Assembly (NCBI GenBank): GCA_965277105.1
Contig: OZ255710.1
Span: 930,001-994,000 of the forward strand
Direction of reading: 5' to 3'
Origin: CAXSBA01 sp965277105
GTDB lineage: Bacteria > Spirochaetota > UBA12135 > COTS27 > CAXSBA01
Length of the DNA stretch: 64,000 nt
This document shows, piece by piece, positions 1-9,361 of this stretch. Each line of letters begins with the position of its first letter. Within the stretch, counting starts at the first letter, position 1. A model generated the notes under the pieces. It did no database searches, was not told where the DNA came from, and was given only the letters and a program-made list of their open reading frames with translations. The position numbers and the translations under genes are program-made.

Positions 1-681
1 CCTCACACCATCTTTCATTTTACTGATAGTTTCTTGATTGATAAGGTTTTTGGTTTTTTCAGTTAGCGGAGTATGAATAGAAATAAAGTCTGCTTCACTT
101 AATAAAAAGTCCCAATCAACTACTTCTACTCCGAGTTGCTCGGCCCTAACTTTCGTTAAAAATGGATCATAAACAATTACTTTTAATTTTAATCCTTGAG
201 CGCGGTTGCAAACAATAGAACCAATATTTCCACACCCAATTAGTCCTAAAGTTTTTCCAGTAAGCTCTACCCCCTTTATTTTAGATTTTTCCCATTTGCC
301 TTCTTGAGTAGTTAAATGAGCGTAAGGAATTTGCCTAGCGGTGGATAGTAGCATAGCAATAGCATGCTCCCCAGTGGTAATGGTATTGCCTAAAGGGGTA
401 TTCATCACCACTATCCCTTTTTCGGTGGCCGCAGGAATGTCAATGTTATCCACCCCAATTCCCGCTCGTCCAATGACTTTTAAGCGGTTATTATCTAAAG
501 CATCTAAAATTTCTTTAGTAACTTTAGTCTTTGAACGAATAATAAGTCCGTCATAGTCTAAAAGGACTTTTTTTAATTCTTCTGGGCTGTAATCGGTGTT
601 AATAGTAAAGTCAATATTTTTTTCCGAAAAGATGGCTTTTAAATTATCACTAACTTTATCAGTAGCTAAAACTCGTTTCAT
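1..681 (-). CDS. serA: D-3-phosphoglycerate dehydrogenase, N-terminal 227 residues (3' end outside window)
   Basis: Catalyses the NAD-dependent first step of serine synthesis from 3-phosphoglycerate. The frame is open from the ATG at 681 to the window edge, so only the start of the protein is visible. It shows the substrate-binding region VIGRAGIGVDNIDIPAAT, the TTGEHAIAMLL helix and the NAD-binding Rossmann motif LGLIGCGNIGSIV. This order is typical of SerA rather than other D-2-hydroxyacid dehydrogenases, though the regulatory C-terminus cannot be seen. It lies 8 bases downstream of the Bax-inhibitor-like gene on the same strand, so the two are probably cotranscribed. Confidence 0.93.
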   Translation of the reverse strand, partial: MKRVLATDKVSDNLKAIFSEKNIDFTINTDYSPEELKKVLLDYDGLIIRSKTKVTKEILDALDNNRLKVIGRAGIGVDNIDIPAATEKGIVVMNTPLGNTITTGEHAIAMLLSTARQIPYAHLTTQEGKWEKSKIKGVELTGKTLGLIGCGNIGSIVCNRAQGLKLKVIVYDPFLTKVRAEQLGVEVVDWDFLLSEADFISIHTPLTEKTKNLINQETISKMKDGVR

Positions 682-689
682 AATTTTAT

Positions 690-1403
690 TTATTCGCTTC
701 TTAGCCTAGTTAATAACCTAATCATTTCAATATACAACCAAACTAAAGTGACTAACAAACTAAAAGCAAAATACCATTCCATATACTTAGGAGAACCATA
801 ACTTTCGCTTTTTTCGATATGATCGAAATCTAATAATAAATTAAAAGCAGCCACCGCTATTACAAATAAGGAAATACCAATTCCCAAAGGTCCTCCTACA
901 TTAAACAAAGTGGTGGAAATAAAAAAAGACATAACAAAAGAGATAAGATACGCAGCCGCAATACCCAAAGTACAAGCAATGACAATTGAGCGGAGTCGAT
1001 CAGTAACCTTGATAATTTTAGCGCGATAAAGGAACATCATCACCATAAAAACCGAAATAGTGCCAATTACCGCTTGGCTAGCAATTCCTGGGTAACTCGC
1101 TTCAAAAATTCGAGCAATACTCCCTAAAAACACCCCCTGCAAGATGGCATAAATTGGAGAAGTTATGCCAGCAACTTGTGGCTTAAAACTAGTGATTAAA
1201 GCAAAAACTAATCCGCCCAGCATAGCAATCATGGCAATACCATAACCTACTCCCGCCGTCGACCAGCCAAATATAGCGGAAGCAAAGACGATGAGGATTA
1301 AAAAAGCTGCTTTATTCACCGTACCATTGGCTGTCATGAGCTCCCCACTGTAAGTTTTTTCCGTAAAAGTGTTTCTTCGTAAAAAAGGATTTCCTGTTCT
1401 CAT
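690..1403 (-). CDS. Bax inhibitor-1/YccA family membrane protein
   Basis: Small polytopic inner-membrane protein of 237 residues. After a polar N-terminus of about 30 residues (MRTGNPFLRR) there are roughly seven hydrophobic segments. The short polar start and the late DFDHIEKS segment followed by a final helix resemble the bacterial BaxI_1 branch of the Bax inhibitor-1 superfamily. Members of the superfamily are proposed pH-sensitive Ca2+ leak channels, but the bacterial role is poorly defined. An AGGAG ribosome binding site sits just upstream of the ATG, one of the better ones in the window. Probably cotranscribed with serA. Confidence 0.85.
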   Translation of the reverse strand: MRTGNPFLRRNTFTEKTYSGELMTANGTVNKAAFLILIVFASAIFGWSTAGVGYGIAMIAMLGGLVFALITSFKPQVAGITSPIYAILQGVFLGSIARIFEASYPGIASQAVIGTISVFMVMMFLYRAKIIKVTDRLRSIVIACTLGIAAAYLISFVMSFFISTTLFNVGGPLGIGISLFVIAVAAFNLLLDFDHIEKSESYGSPKYMEWYFAFSLLVTLVWLYIEMIRLLTRLRSE

Positions 1404-1576
1404 TTTTTTCTCCTAAAATCTGAATTTTTTTATATTTTATGTAATTATACTATAGCAATAATCTAACGTTTTAAATAAAAAAGTCAATAATATATTAGTA
1501 AAGTTAAAAAAATAATAGAAGATAAAAAGCTATAATAATAAATATTATTTATTAATTAGGTTAGCAAGATGAATAA

Positions 1577-3085
1577 TTATTCAAAAATCTCTTCTACAAA
1601 AATCGCACTTCCCCTTACTTCTATTACCCTTATCTTTTTCCCTTGGTCAACAAAATCACCATGAGTAAGGGCATCGTAATATTTTTCATCGATAATAATT
1701 GTCCCTGATGGGCGCAGAGAAGTATGAGTAATTCCGGTTTTTTCTAGCAATTGATGAAGTTCTATTTCACGCTCTACTTCTTGTTGATTGCTAACATCTT
1801 GATGGTCTAATTTTTCACTAAATACCAAAGGGCTTTTGCGTAAAATTCGAGGAAGGGTTAAAAAAGTAACTAAAAACAAAACCCCACTTCCTAGAAAAAC
1901 ATAAAGGATCTGGTTGAAGTTATCAATTAATGTAGCTAATTCAATGAAGTTATCGGGGATGGTAAAATTCTGCATCATCAGCAAACTACTAATGAAAAGC
2001 AGGACAAATCCCCCTACCCCTAAAATACCGAATCCCGGTAGAACAAAAATTTCTAGGAAAAGCAAGACTATTCCTAATATAAGTAAAACTAGCTCAACGT
2101 AATTCGCTAACTCTACCAAATAATTTCCTGAGAAAAAAAGAATAAAAGCAATAATGGCAGCTATACCATAAAAACCAAAGCCGGGATTTCTCACTTCTAG
2201 ATAAATCCCCCCTAAGCCCAAAAGTAGTAAAACCCAGCCATAACGCACCATATAAGTAAGCGCTTTTTCGCTATTTTGTTTTTCCAAATAAACAATTTCT
2301 CCGTCATTTTCAACTGCTTCTTTTAAATCATTAATAGTTTTTTGGGAAAATTGTAACTCATAGGCTTCCTTGTCGCTCATGGTCAATAATTCTCCTTTCC
2401 TCACAATAGTTCTCTTTTTTTGAATTTTATTTAACTCATTCGCATTTAGATCATCATACTCTGTTCCGGTGAGGATTTCTTTCTCTCCATTATTCCAAGT
2501 GATTTCTAAAATTTCAATGCTGTCAGTAACGAAAGCCTCGCTAAGCTTCACGGGATAACCATTTTTCTGGGCTAATGTCCTAAATTTAGCCCTTAGAGGA
2601 GATTGGAATTTTTCTCCTAGCACTTGAGGACCGTTTTGCCCCATCATAATAGGAGCCACATCACCCAGAGTACTGTTGGCCTTCATGTAAATTTTTTGCG
2701 AGGCCATGGCAATAAGAGTCCCTGCTGAAATGGCTTTTTGGTCAATCACTGCAATAGTAGGAAAACTAATAGCAGTAATTAAATCTACTATCTCATAAGT
2801 AGTGTCAATCCTCCCGCCAAAAGTATTAATTTCAAAGATAATATTCGTTGGATTTGAACTTTCAGCTTCAGCAATGGTTCGCTTAAGGTACTTTATCAAA
2901 GAAGGCTCAATTTCACCTCTAATGGGGATAACAATGTTTTTAAAAGCAGAACTTTTTTCACTAGATTCACTAGAAGAGTTAACAACTTCTTCTGCGCTAA
3001 GAAAATTTGGAGAATTGAGAAATAATCCGCTAATGATTAAGAGAAAATTAAACTTTAAAAAAAAACGATAAAAAAAATAACTCAC
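1577..3085 (-). CDS. NfeD family protein, long form with ClpP-like serine protease domain
   Basis: Membrane-anchored ClpP-class protease fused to an NfeD module, 502 residues. Residues 1-30 are a signal peptide or anchor. A ClpP/crotonase-like domain follows, with FGGRIDTTYEIVD near residue 90 and the nucleophile Ser120 in AISAGTLIAMAS. Lys159 is a plausible partner for a Ser-Lys dyad. A run of hydrophobic helices spans about residues 280-410, and the C-terminal 80 residues form the OB-fold NfeD domain (TGITHTSLRPSGTIIIDEKY). Long NfeD proteins usually pair with a stomatin/SPFH partner, and none is seen nearby. It is divergent from the HD-GYP gene. Confidence 0.88.
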   Translation of the reverse strand: MSYFFYRFFLKFNFLLIISGLFLNSPNFLSAEEVVNSSSESSEKSSAFKNIVIPIRGEIEPSLIKYLKRTIAEAESSNPTNIIFEINTFGGRIDTTYEIVDLITAISFPTIAVIDQKAISAGTLIAMASQKIYMKANSTLGDVAPIMMGQNGPQVLGEKFQSPLRAKFRTLAQKNGYPVKLSEAFVTDSIEILEITWNNGEKEILTGTEYDDLNANELNKIQKKRTIVRKGELLTMSDKEAYELQFSQKTINDLKEAVENDGEIVYLEKQNSEKALTYMVRYGWVLLLLGLGGIYLEVRNPGFGFYGIAAIIAFILFFSGNYLVELANYVELVLLILGIVLLFLEIFVLPGFGILGVGGFVLLFISSLLMMQNFTIPDNFIELATLIDNFNQILYVFLGSGVLFLVTFLTLPRILRKSPLVFSEKLDHQDVSNQQEVEREIELHQLLEKTGITHTSLRPSGTIIIDEKYYDALTHGDFVDQGKKIRVIEVRGSAIFVEEIFE

Positions 3086-3165
3086 TTCAATGTTAATATA
3101 ATATATTATATAATTTAAGTCAATATTAACGATAATTATTATAATAAATTATTATCTGATAGAAT
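3086..3165. promoter_or_regulatory. Divergent promoter region with palindromic -10 sequence
   Basis: The gap between the divergent nfeD-like and HD-GYP genes holds the 14-base palindrome TATAATATATTATA at 3097-3110, which gives a TATAAT on each strand. A second plus-strand TATAAT lies at 3109-3114. The -35 elements are weak (TTCAAT at 3086-3091 for the plus strand). Inferred from sequence only. Confidence 0.4.
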
Positions 3166-5145
3166 TTGATAAAAAATAGCCAAAAACAATCACACCAGTT
3201 ACATTTATTTCACGAAGAAAGCTTGCCATTAAAAAGCCTTCATATCTCTACTAAAAATTTTTTTTCTAAAATAGAAAAAATTGAACATCTAAAAGAATTT
3301 ACCTTAAACGAAGATTTAAAAGCTATTTTTGTTATATCTGATGATTTTTTTTTTAAAAACAGGATGCAGGTTAGAGAAATCCTTGTTTCTTTAACTCACT
3401 TTTCTATTATTTTAGTCTATGATAATAAAAATTTAAAGAAAATCGAAAAAGAAAAAGAAAACTTCTTCAATGCTTACCTTAGTCAAGATAACTTTTCTTT
3501 CTTACTTAATAAAACCATAATAACAGAATACTTAAAAATTACTTCCGACTTAAAAAAGGAAAAAGAATTAAAAGAAATTGAGTATTTTAAAAATGAAATC
3601 CTTGATATTGGAACGAAAATTGGTAACGAAAGGGACACTAACAAGCTACTCAATAAAATTCTCTACCAATCAATGAAATTGGTTCGTTCCGATGCCGGCT
3701 CAATAGCTGTCTTAGGCCTTGACAAAGATTTAAAAAGAACGGATAAAAACATTCTAACTTTTTATGCCTCGAAAAATATCTCGAAAGAAATAAACTTCAA
3801 TCGCTTCTCTTTAAAGGTTTCTAGTCAAAGTTTAGCAGGCTATGTGGTGATTAGTGGAGAGACGTTGAAAATTGATGATGCTTATAAAATAAACGAGCAG
3901 GAAGTGAATTACTCTTTCAATAAAGGCTTTGATAAAGAAACTAAATTTAGAACCAAGTCCATTTTAGTAGTTCCCATGATTAATCATAAAGATGAAATGA
4001 TGGGGGTTATTCAACTAATTAATAAGAAAAAAAATTTCAATCAAATTATCAACTACGAAAAAGCCGAAGACATTAATAGCATCACTACTTTTAATAAAAA
4101 AGATGTAGCCAATTTAAAAAGCTTATCGAGCTTTTTAACCGTTTCTTTAGAAAACGCTATTCTGTATAATGAAATTGATAATCTTTTTAACTCGTTTGTC
4201 CAAGCTTCGGTTTCCGCAGTAGAACAGCGCGACCCCGTAACTTCTGGGCACTCTTTTCGGGTGGCCAAATACTCTACTAATTTAGCCGAAGCCTGCACGA
4301 ATGCTGGTGGAGTTTTAGAAGATTATCGTTTTAACTCTCAACAAATACGAGAAATCCGCTATGCCTCCTTGCTTCATGATTTTGGGAAAATTGGAGTACG
4401 AGAAGATGTTCTTGTCAAATCAAAAAAACTAAATGACTTAGAAATAAAAGACATCTTCAACCGCATTAATCTCCATGCTTATAATTTAAAACTTTTAGCT
4501 GAAAAAGAAAAAATGAAATTAGTCATAGAAGCTAAATTAAACAGCAACGAGTTAGCAAAAAAGATAAAGGAAATTGATCAAATAACGAAAGAGAAAATTT
4601 CTGCTTTAGAAAATAAAAAAAATATTATTAATCAAGCTAATGCCCCTTCTTTCTTAGAAGAAGATGTCTCGAAAATGCTAGAACAATTGAAGTTAGAAAA
4701 AATAATCACCGAATCTGTTGAGACTAATATACTTACTGATCAAGAGTTTAATTTTCTCAGCATAAAAAGGGGCAATTTATCAACCAAAGAAAGAAAAGAA
4801 ATTGAATCGCACGTTACCCATACTTTTAATTTTTTAAATAAAATTCCTTGGACTAAGGACTTAGAATTAGTCCCTGAGATTGCCTATGGTCATCATGAAA
4901 AATTAGACGGGTCCGGCTACCCCCTTAACAAAACAGAAAAAGATATTCTCCCCCAAACTAAAATAATGACGGTTTGTGATATCTTTGATGCATTAACTGC
5001 AGCTGATCGCCCCTATAAAAAATCTTTATCTTATAACCAAGCTATTGAAATCCTCTACCTAGAAGCCAATGATAATAAACTCGATAAAAATTTAGTGGAT
5101 TATTTCATTAAAAGCAAATCGTACAAATTAGACAAAAATTATTAA
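3166..5145 (+). CDS. GAF domain and HD-GYP domain protein, probable cyclic-di-GMP phosphodiesterase
   Basis: Soluble signalling protein of 659 residues. Residues 1-120 look like a degenerate receiver domain. A GAF sensor covers about 150-335 and ends with GVIQLINKK. The HD-GYP domain begins near 345 with QRDPVTSGHSFRVA, has the metal-binding LLHDFGKIGV near 403 and HHEKLDGSGYP near 575. HD-GYP enzymes hydrolyse cyclic di-GMP, and all signature residues are present. HD and GYP lie about 170 residues apart because of a charged helical insert; compact members have roughly 60-65. The start is a TTG six bases after an in-frame TAG, with no clear ribosome binding site. Met67 is the alternative start and would remove half of the first domain. 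Confidence 0.85.
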   Translation: MIKNSQKQSHQLHLFHEESLPLKSLHISTKNFFSKIEKIEHLKEFTLNEDLKAIFVISDDFFFKNRMQVREILVSLTHFSIILVYDNKNLKKIEKEKENFFNAYLSQDNFSFLLNKTIITEYLKITSDLKKEKELKEIEYFKNEILDIGTKIGNERDTNKLLNKILYQSMKLVRSDAGSIAVLGLDKDLKRTDKNILTFYASKNISKEINFNRFSLKVSSQSLAGYVVISGETLKIDDAYKINEQEVNYSFNKGFDKETKFRTKSILVVPMINHKDEMMGVIQLINKKKNFNQIINYEKAEDINSITTFNKKDVANLKSLSSFLTVSLENAILYNEIDNLFNSFVQASVSAVEQRDPVTSGHSFRVAKYSTNLAEACTNAGGVLEDYRFNSQQIREIRYASLLHDFGKIGVREDVLVKSKKLNDLEIKDIFNRINLHAYNLKLLAEKEKMKLVIEAKLNSNELAKKIKEIDQITKEKISALENKKNIINQANAPSFLEEDVSKMLEQLKLEKIITESVETNILTDQEFNFLSIKRGNLSTKERKEIESHVTHTFNFLNKIPWTKDLELVPEIAYGHHEKLDGSGYPLNKTEKDILPQTKIMTVCDIFDALTAADRPYKKSLSYNQAIEILYLEANDNKLDKNLVDYFIKSKSYKLDKNY

Positions 5146-5156
5146 ACAACCCAAGC

Positions 5157-6236
5157 TCAACCAAACGTTAGCTCATCACTAAAGTCCCAAAAAACATACA
5201 CTTGATCGCCTATGGAAAAATTTTGATTTTTGTTTAAGTAAGTAGCAATAGTTAGTTTTTTGGTTAAAATTTTCACTTGAGTCTGATAGCCAAAATAACT
5301 TTTTTCTATAACTCTCCCCAATAAAACAATAAATTTTTTACTTAATTTAGGCTTAGAAGACTGCACCTTTATTTTCTCATGACGAATAAAAACTTTAACT
5401 TTAGTTTTAGTCTTAAAAGAAGTTTTTTTTATGGGAAAAACTAGTTGATTATTAACTTTAATCACATCGTAATTTTTTTGCTTTTCAAAAATCGTTCCTA
5501 AAAAAGAATTGGTTTTCCCAACAAAATTAGCCACAAATTCACTTTGCGGTTTTTCATAAATCAACTTCGGAGTTCCTACTTGAATCAACTTCCCTTCAGC
5601 AATAATCCCTATGCGATCCGCCATCGAAAGTGCTTCTCGCTGATCATGGGTAACCATAACAAAAGTAATACCAATGGTTTTTTGTAAATTCACCAATTCA
5701 CTCTGCATATACTCCCTAAACTTAGCATCTAAAGCCGAAAGCGGTTCGTCTAAAAGCAATACTTTTGGTTTCATCACTAAAGCTCTAGCTAATGCTACCC
5801 TTTGCTTTTGCCCTCCTGAAAGTTCTTCGGGTTTAGCGTAGATATATTTTTCTAAATCTACTAGCTTGATTATTTTCTTCACTTTTTCTTGAATAACAGT
5901 TTTAGAAAATTTCGCCATTTTTAACCCATAGGCAATATTTTGAAAAACGTTAAAATTAGGAAAAACGGCATAGGATTGAAAAACCATATTAAGCGGCCTT
6001 AAATGTGGGGGAGTATTATTAATAAGTTGATCCCCTAAATAAATATTTCCTTCTTGAAGGCCTTCAAAACCAGCTAAGATCCGAAGTAACGTAGTTTTCC
6101 CACAACCAGAAGGGCCTAATAAAACAAAAAATTCGTTTTTCTTTATCGATAGATTAATCTCTTCTAATACCGCCTGTCCATTGAACGACTTTTTTAAATT
6201 TTGAATTTGAATTAAATAATTATTTTTTTCGACCAT
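5157..6236 (-). CDS. potA: Spermidine/putrescine ABC transporter ATP-binding protein
   Basis: Cytoplasmic ATPase of a polyamine-type importer, 359 residues. Visible motifs are Walker A GPSGCGKTT, the Q-loop MVFQSYAVFP, the signature LSGGQKQR, Walker B VLLLDEPLSALD and the switch histidine VTHD. A C-terminal TOBE-like region follows from about residue 240 (FVANFVGKTNSFLGTI). The first 17 bases overlap the end of potC, so translation is probably coupled. It closes a potB-potC-potA run. Substrate is inferred from the permeases and family resemblance; related importers carry iron or sulfate. Confidence 0.88.
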   Translation of the reverse strand: MVEKNNYLIQIQNLKKSFNGQAVLEEINLSIKKNEFFVLLGPSGCGKTTLLRILAGFEGLQEGNIYLGDQLINNTPPHLRPLNMVFQSYAVFPNFNVFQNIAYGLKMAKFSKTVIQEKVKKIIKLVDLEKYIYAKPEELSGGQKQRVALARALVMKPKVLLLDEPLSALDAKFREYMQSELVNLQKTIGITFVMVTHDQREALSMADRIGIIAEGKLIQVGTPKLIYEKPQSEFVANFVGKTNSFLGTIFEKQKNYDVIKVNNQLVFPIKKTSFKTKTKVKVFIRHEKIKVQSSKPKLSKKFIVLLGRVIEKSYFGYQTQVKILTKKLTIATYLNKNQNFSIGDQVYVFWDFSDELTFG

Positions 6237-7068
6237 TTTTAGTAAATAAATAAAAGCGATAAGAAATTAATCCCAAAAAAACAATAATCAAGGTTAGTAA
6301 AATAAAAATAGTAGAAGCAGCATTAACTTCGGGAGTAATCGAGAAACGAACCATTGAATAAATTTTCAAAGGCAAAGTAACCACTTCAGGGGTACTTGTA
6401 AAAAAAGTAATAACAAAATCATCCAATGACAAAGCTATACTTAAAAAACTAGCAGTAATAATTGCCGGCTTTAAATGCGGTATAATAAAATCAGTAAACA
6501 CCCTAAAGGGAGTGGCCCCTAAATCAATAGCCCCTTGATCGATTTCTCGATTAAAAGTATTTAAGCGAGCCCTGATAATCATCGTAGCAAAAGGAAAACT
6601 AAAAGTAACATGGGCAATGATAATGCTATTAAGATTAAAAGGCCAACTTAAACCCTGCCCTATTGCATACCAATTAAAAGACTGATAAAAAACTAGCATT
6701 CCTACTCCCATGCAAATCTCTGGAATAACAATGGGAATACTTAAAAACCCTTCGTATAAAGCACTAATGACTATTTTTTTTTGGCTTAATTTCCATAACG
6801 AATAAGCACAAAAAATAGCTAAAATCACGCTAATTACCATATTGGCTAAAGCTATAACCATAGAGTTAGCAAAAGCGTCAATCATTGATTGGTTGTTGAA
6901 CAGTTTCTCATAATACTTAAACGTGAATCCTCGCCAAACGATGTTCCTCTTGCTATCGTTAAAAGAATATAAAATCAAAATAAAAATGGGAAAATAGAGA
7001 AAAGCCAAAGTAAACCAAAAAGTTATTTTAACCCAAAAAAAATCAGCGTAATTAATTACTTTTTTCAT
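6220..7068 (-). CDS. potC: Spermidine/putrescine ABC transporter permease PotC
   Basis: Inner-membrane permease of 282 residues with six predicted helices. The cytoplasmic EAA loop that contacts the ATPase is visible as REIDQGAIDLGATPFRVFTD. The N-terminus (FWFTLAFLYFPIFILILYSF) and FTFKYYEKLF resemble PotC of the polyamine importer. It follows potB by 6 bases and overlaps potA. A periplasmic binding protein gene (potD) is normally next in this operon but is not found anywhere in the window. Confidence 0.87.
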   Translation of the reverse strand: MKKVINYADFFWVKITFWFTLAFLYFPIFILILYSFNDSKRNIVWRGFTFKYYEKLFNNQSMIDAFANSMVIALANMVISVILAIFCAYSLWKLSQKKIVISALYEGFLSIPIVIPEICMGVGMLVFYQSFNWYAIGQGLSWPFNLNSIIIAHVTFSFPFATMIIRARLNTFNREIDQGAIDLGATPFRVFTDFIIPHLKPAIITASFLSIALSLDDFVITFFTSTPEVVTLPLKIYSMVRFSITPEVNAASTIFILLTLIIVFLGLISYRFYLFTKNGRKK

Positions 7069-7074
7069 TAAACT

Positions 7075-7998
7075 CTAATGTTTATTTCTTTTTATTTTAA
7101 TCACCACGCTGAAAAAAATAATAATAAACGTAAGATAAATAAGAAACAATGACAAAGCAGCCCCCAAAGGCCAGTCATTCGCGCTTTTGAACTGCCTTTC
7201 GATAAGATTAGCAATCATACTACTATCTTTACCACCTAGTAAATCCGGAACCAAAAAAGAACCCAAAACTGGAACAAAAGTTATCACAATACCATTTTTT
7301 ATTCCCTTGTGAATGAAAGGGAGGACAACTAAAAATAATGTTTTAACATACCCCGCACCCAAATCAAAACTTGCTTCCACATAGCTAAAATCAAGCCTAT
7401 CTAAAGCAGAAAAAATAGGAAAAACCATAAAGGGCAAATAAACATATACCAAACCTAAAACCACCCCCCCATCAGTATATAAAATCTGCCAAGGAGTAAA
7501 AAGCCAATCTTCGGTATTAACCCCTAACTGGCTGATCACATAGGTCATACCATTCCAGATTTTTTCCAAAAAAAAATTAACATAACCCCTTTCACGAAAA
7601 ATAGCAATTAAAGCATACGTTCGAATAAGCATATTAGTCCAAAAAGGTAAGGTAAGTAGAAACAGTAAAAAAATTTTGGCATATTTATTGAGCGAGATAA
7701 GGTACAGGGAAATTAAAACTCCTAGAACCAAGCAAATAAAAGTAGTGCTAAAAGCAAAAAAAAGTGATTTTAAAAAAATTTTAAGGTAGACAAGGTTAAA
7801 GGACTTTTGGTAATTAACCCAATTCCAGGTGGTTTTTATCTCTAAAATGCCTTGATTTTCACTGAAACTATAAGAAAAAATAATGAGAAGAGGAACGAAA
7901 AGAAAAATAGCTAACCAAAAAATTGGAACTCCGTAAACAACGTAATTAAAAACAGAGTATTTTTTATTTTTTATAATTCGATTAAAGTAGTGTAACAA
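7075..7998 (-). CDS. potB: Spermidine/putrescine ABC transporter permease PotB
   Basis: First gene of the importer operon, 307 residues, six predicted membrane helices. The EAA-type loop is YVEASFDLGAGYVKTLF, and FWTNMLIRTYA matches the PotB/PotC permease fold. The best start is TTG at 7998 (MLHYFNRIIKN). No ATG lies close and no ribosome binding site is obvious. It is divergent from trpB. Together with PotC it should form the channel for spermidine or putrescine, although without potD the substrate stays inferred. Confidence 0.85.
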   Translation of the reverse strand: MLHYFNRIIKNKKYSVFNYVVYGVPIFWLAIFLFVPLLIIFSYSFSENQGILEIKTTWNWVNYQKSFNLVYLKIFLKSLFFAFSTTFICLVLGVLISLYLISLNKYAKIFLLFLLTLPFWTNMLIRTYALIAIFRERGYVNFFLEKIWNGMTYVISQLGVNTEDWLFTPWQILYTDGGVVLGLVYVYLPFMVFPIFSALDRLDFSYVEASFDLGAGYVKTLFLVVLPFIHKGIKNGIVITFVPVLGSFLVPDLLGGKDSSMIANLIERQFKSANDWPLGAALSLFLIYLTFIIIFFSVVIKIKRNKH

Positions 7999-8054
7999 CG
8001 CTAAGTCATAAAATATTTATAGAAAATCTTTTAAAGAAAATTATAATATATTTT

Positions 8055-8083
8055 TTTACAACTCCCGGTTTTTTTCTTATAAT
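8055..8083 (+). promoter_or_regulatory. Probable sigma-70 type promoter of trpB
   Basis: TTTACA at 8055-8060 and TATAAT at 8078-8083 are separated by 17 bases. Transcription would start near 8090, leaving a leader of about 27 bases before the trpB ATG. That leader is too short for a leader-peptide attenuator. No Shine-Dalgarno is seen. Confidence 0.6.
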
Positions 8084-8116
8084 AAATATTCCTCGTATAA
8101 TATAATTTTTAATGAC

Positions 8117-9361
8117 ATGTTTAAAACTGATTATTTGAAAAATCGCTTCTTTGGTAACTATGGCGGACGATATATGCCTGAATTACTCATCCCAGCTTTA
8201 GAAGAAGTTGAAAAAAATTATCTGCAAGCTAAAAAAGATCCCGAATTTCAAAAAAGAGTCAATGCCCTACTCCAAGAGTATGCTGGTAGGCCTACGCCAC
8301 TTTATTACGCTGCTAATTTAACTAAACGGCTAGGAGGAGCGAAAATCTATTTAAAAAACGAAAGCTTGCTTTTAACCGGAGCCCATAAGATTAATAATGT
8401 TATTGGGCAGATGGTACTAATGGAAAAGATGAACAAAAAAGAAGCCATCGCTGAAACCGGAGCAGGGCAACACGGCTTAGCCACTGCCACTGTCGCCGCT
8501 AAACTAGGGTACCTCTGCCGAATATTTATGGGAAGCATTGACGTCAAAAGACAATACCCTAATGTTTATCAAATGAAACTTTTACAAGCCAAGCTAGTGC
8601 CAGTAGAAGAAGGACAGAAAACCTTGAAAGACGCTATCAACAAAACTTTAAAATACTGGGTAGAAAATCTAACCACCGCCCATTACATTATTGGCTCGGC
8701 CTTAGGGCCTTTCCCCTACCCTCTAATGGTTCGCGATTTTCAGTCAGTTATTGGCCGAGAAGTAAAAAAACAAATTCTCCAAAGAGAAAAAAAACTACCT
8801 GATGTGATCCTTGCTTGCGTGGGGGGAGGATCTAATTCACTAGGGATCTTTTACCCTTTTTTAAAAGACGATGAAGTCAAACTAATCGGAGTAGAAGCTG
8901 GTGGGGAAGGGATAAACTCTGGGAAACATGCTAGCCGTTTTTTGGACAAAAAAAGTAGTAAGGTAGGAGTAGTCCAGGGATACAAATCGTACTTTATGCA
9001 GAATCAAGATGGGCAAATTAGCGAAACTCACTCCATTTCCGCTGGGCTAGACTATCCAGGGATTGCCCCCGAACTAGCCTACCTTTACGATAAAAAGCGG
9101 GTGCAGTTTATAAGTGCTAGCGACCAAGAGACTTTAGAAGGATTTAAAATGCTAGCAGAGTACGAAGGAATTTTCCCTGCTTTAGAAACCGCTCACGCCT
9201 TAGGAGCGGTAAAAAAAATAGCCCCTAAAATGAGTAAAGATAAAATTATTATCATCAATTTATCAGGAAGAGCAGATAAAGACATTTTTATTACGGCTAA
9301 AAATTTGGATAGACAAGATTGGAAGGAATTTTTAAAAAACGAAATAAAAGAAATGCAATGA
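8117..9361 (+). CDS. trpB: Tryptophan synthase beta chain
   Basis: PLP enzyme of 414 residues that condenses indole with serine to make tryptophan, working with TrpA. The N-terminus FGNYGGRYMPELLIPALEE is typical. The PLP lysine lies in TGAHKINN, the catalytic Glu in AETGAGQHGLATA, and the phosphate-binding loop is CVGGGSNSLGIF. The segment before the PLP lysine reads LKNESLLLTGAHK where most TrpB have LKREDLxHTGAHK, a mild divergence. It is the first gene after the promoter at 8055-8083. Its stop codon overlaps the start of the aquaporin gene (ATGA), so the unrelated channel gene sits between trpB and trpA. Confidence 0.97.
   Translation: MFKTDYLKNRFFGNYGGRYMPELLIPALEEVEKNYLQAKKDPEFQKRVNALLQEYAGRPTPLYYAANLTKRLGGAKIYLKNESLLLTGAHKINNVIGQMVLMEKMNKKEAIAETGAGQHGLATATVAAKLGYLCRIFMGSIDVKRQYPNVYQMKLLQAKLVPVEEGQKTLKDAINKTLKYWVENLTTAHYIIGSALGPFPYPLMVRDFQSVIGREVKKQILQREKKLPDVILACVGGGSNSLGIFYPFLKDDEVKLIGVEAGGEGINSGKHASRFLDKKSSKVGVVQGYKSYFMQNQDGQISETHSISAGLDYPGIAPELAYLYDKKRVQFISASDQETLEGFKMLAEYEGIFPALETAHALGAVKKIAPKMSKDKIIIINLSGRADKDIFITAKNLDRQDWKEFLKNEIKEMQ

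Noticed and set aside
341..556. Plus-strand frame opposite serA
   Set aside because: The minus strand encodes clear SerA motifs throughout this interval.
8084..8116. trp leader peptide or attenuator ahead of trpB
   Set aside because: The predicted leader is about 27 bases, with no Trp codons and no alternative hairpins.
9319..9357. Upstream in-frame ATG extending the aquaporin by 13 residues
   Set aside because: It overlaps trpB for 43 bases and adds a charged stretch absent from the family; the ATG at 9358 gives the typical N-terminus and an ATGA coupling.
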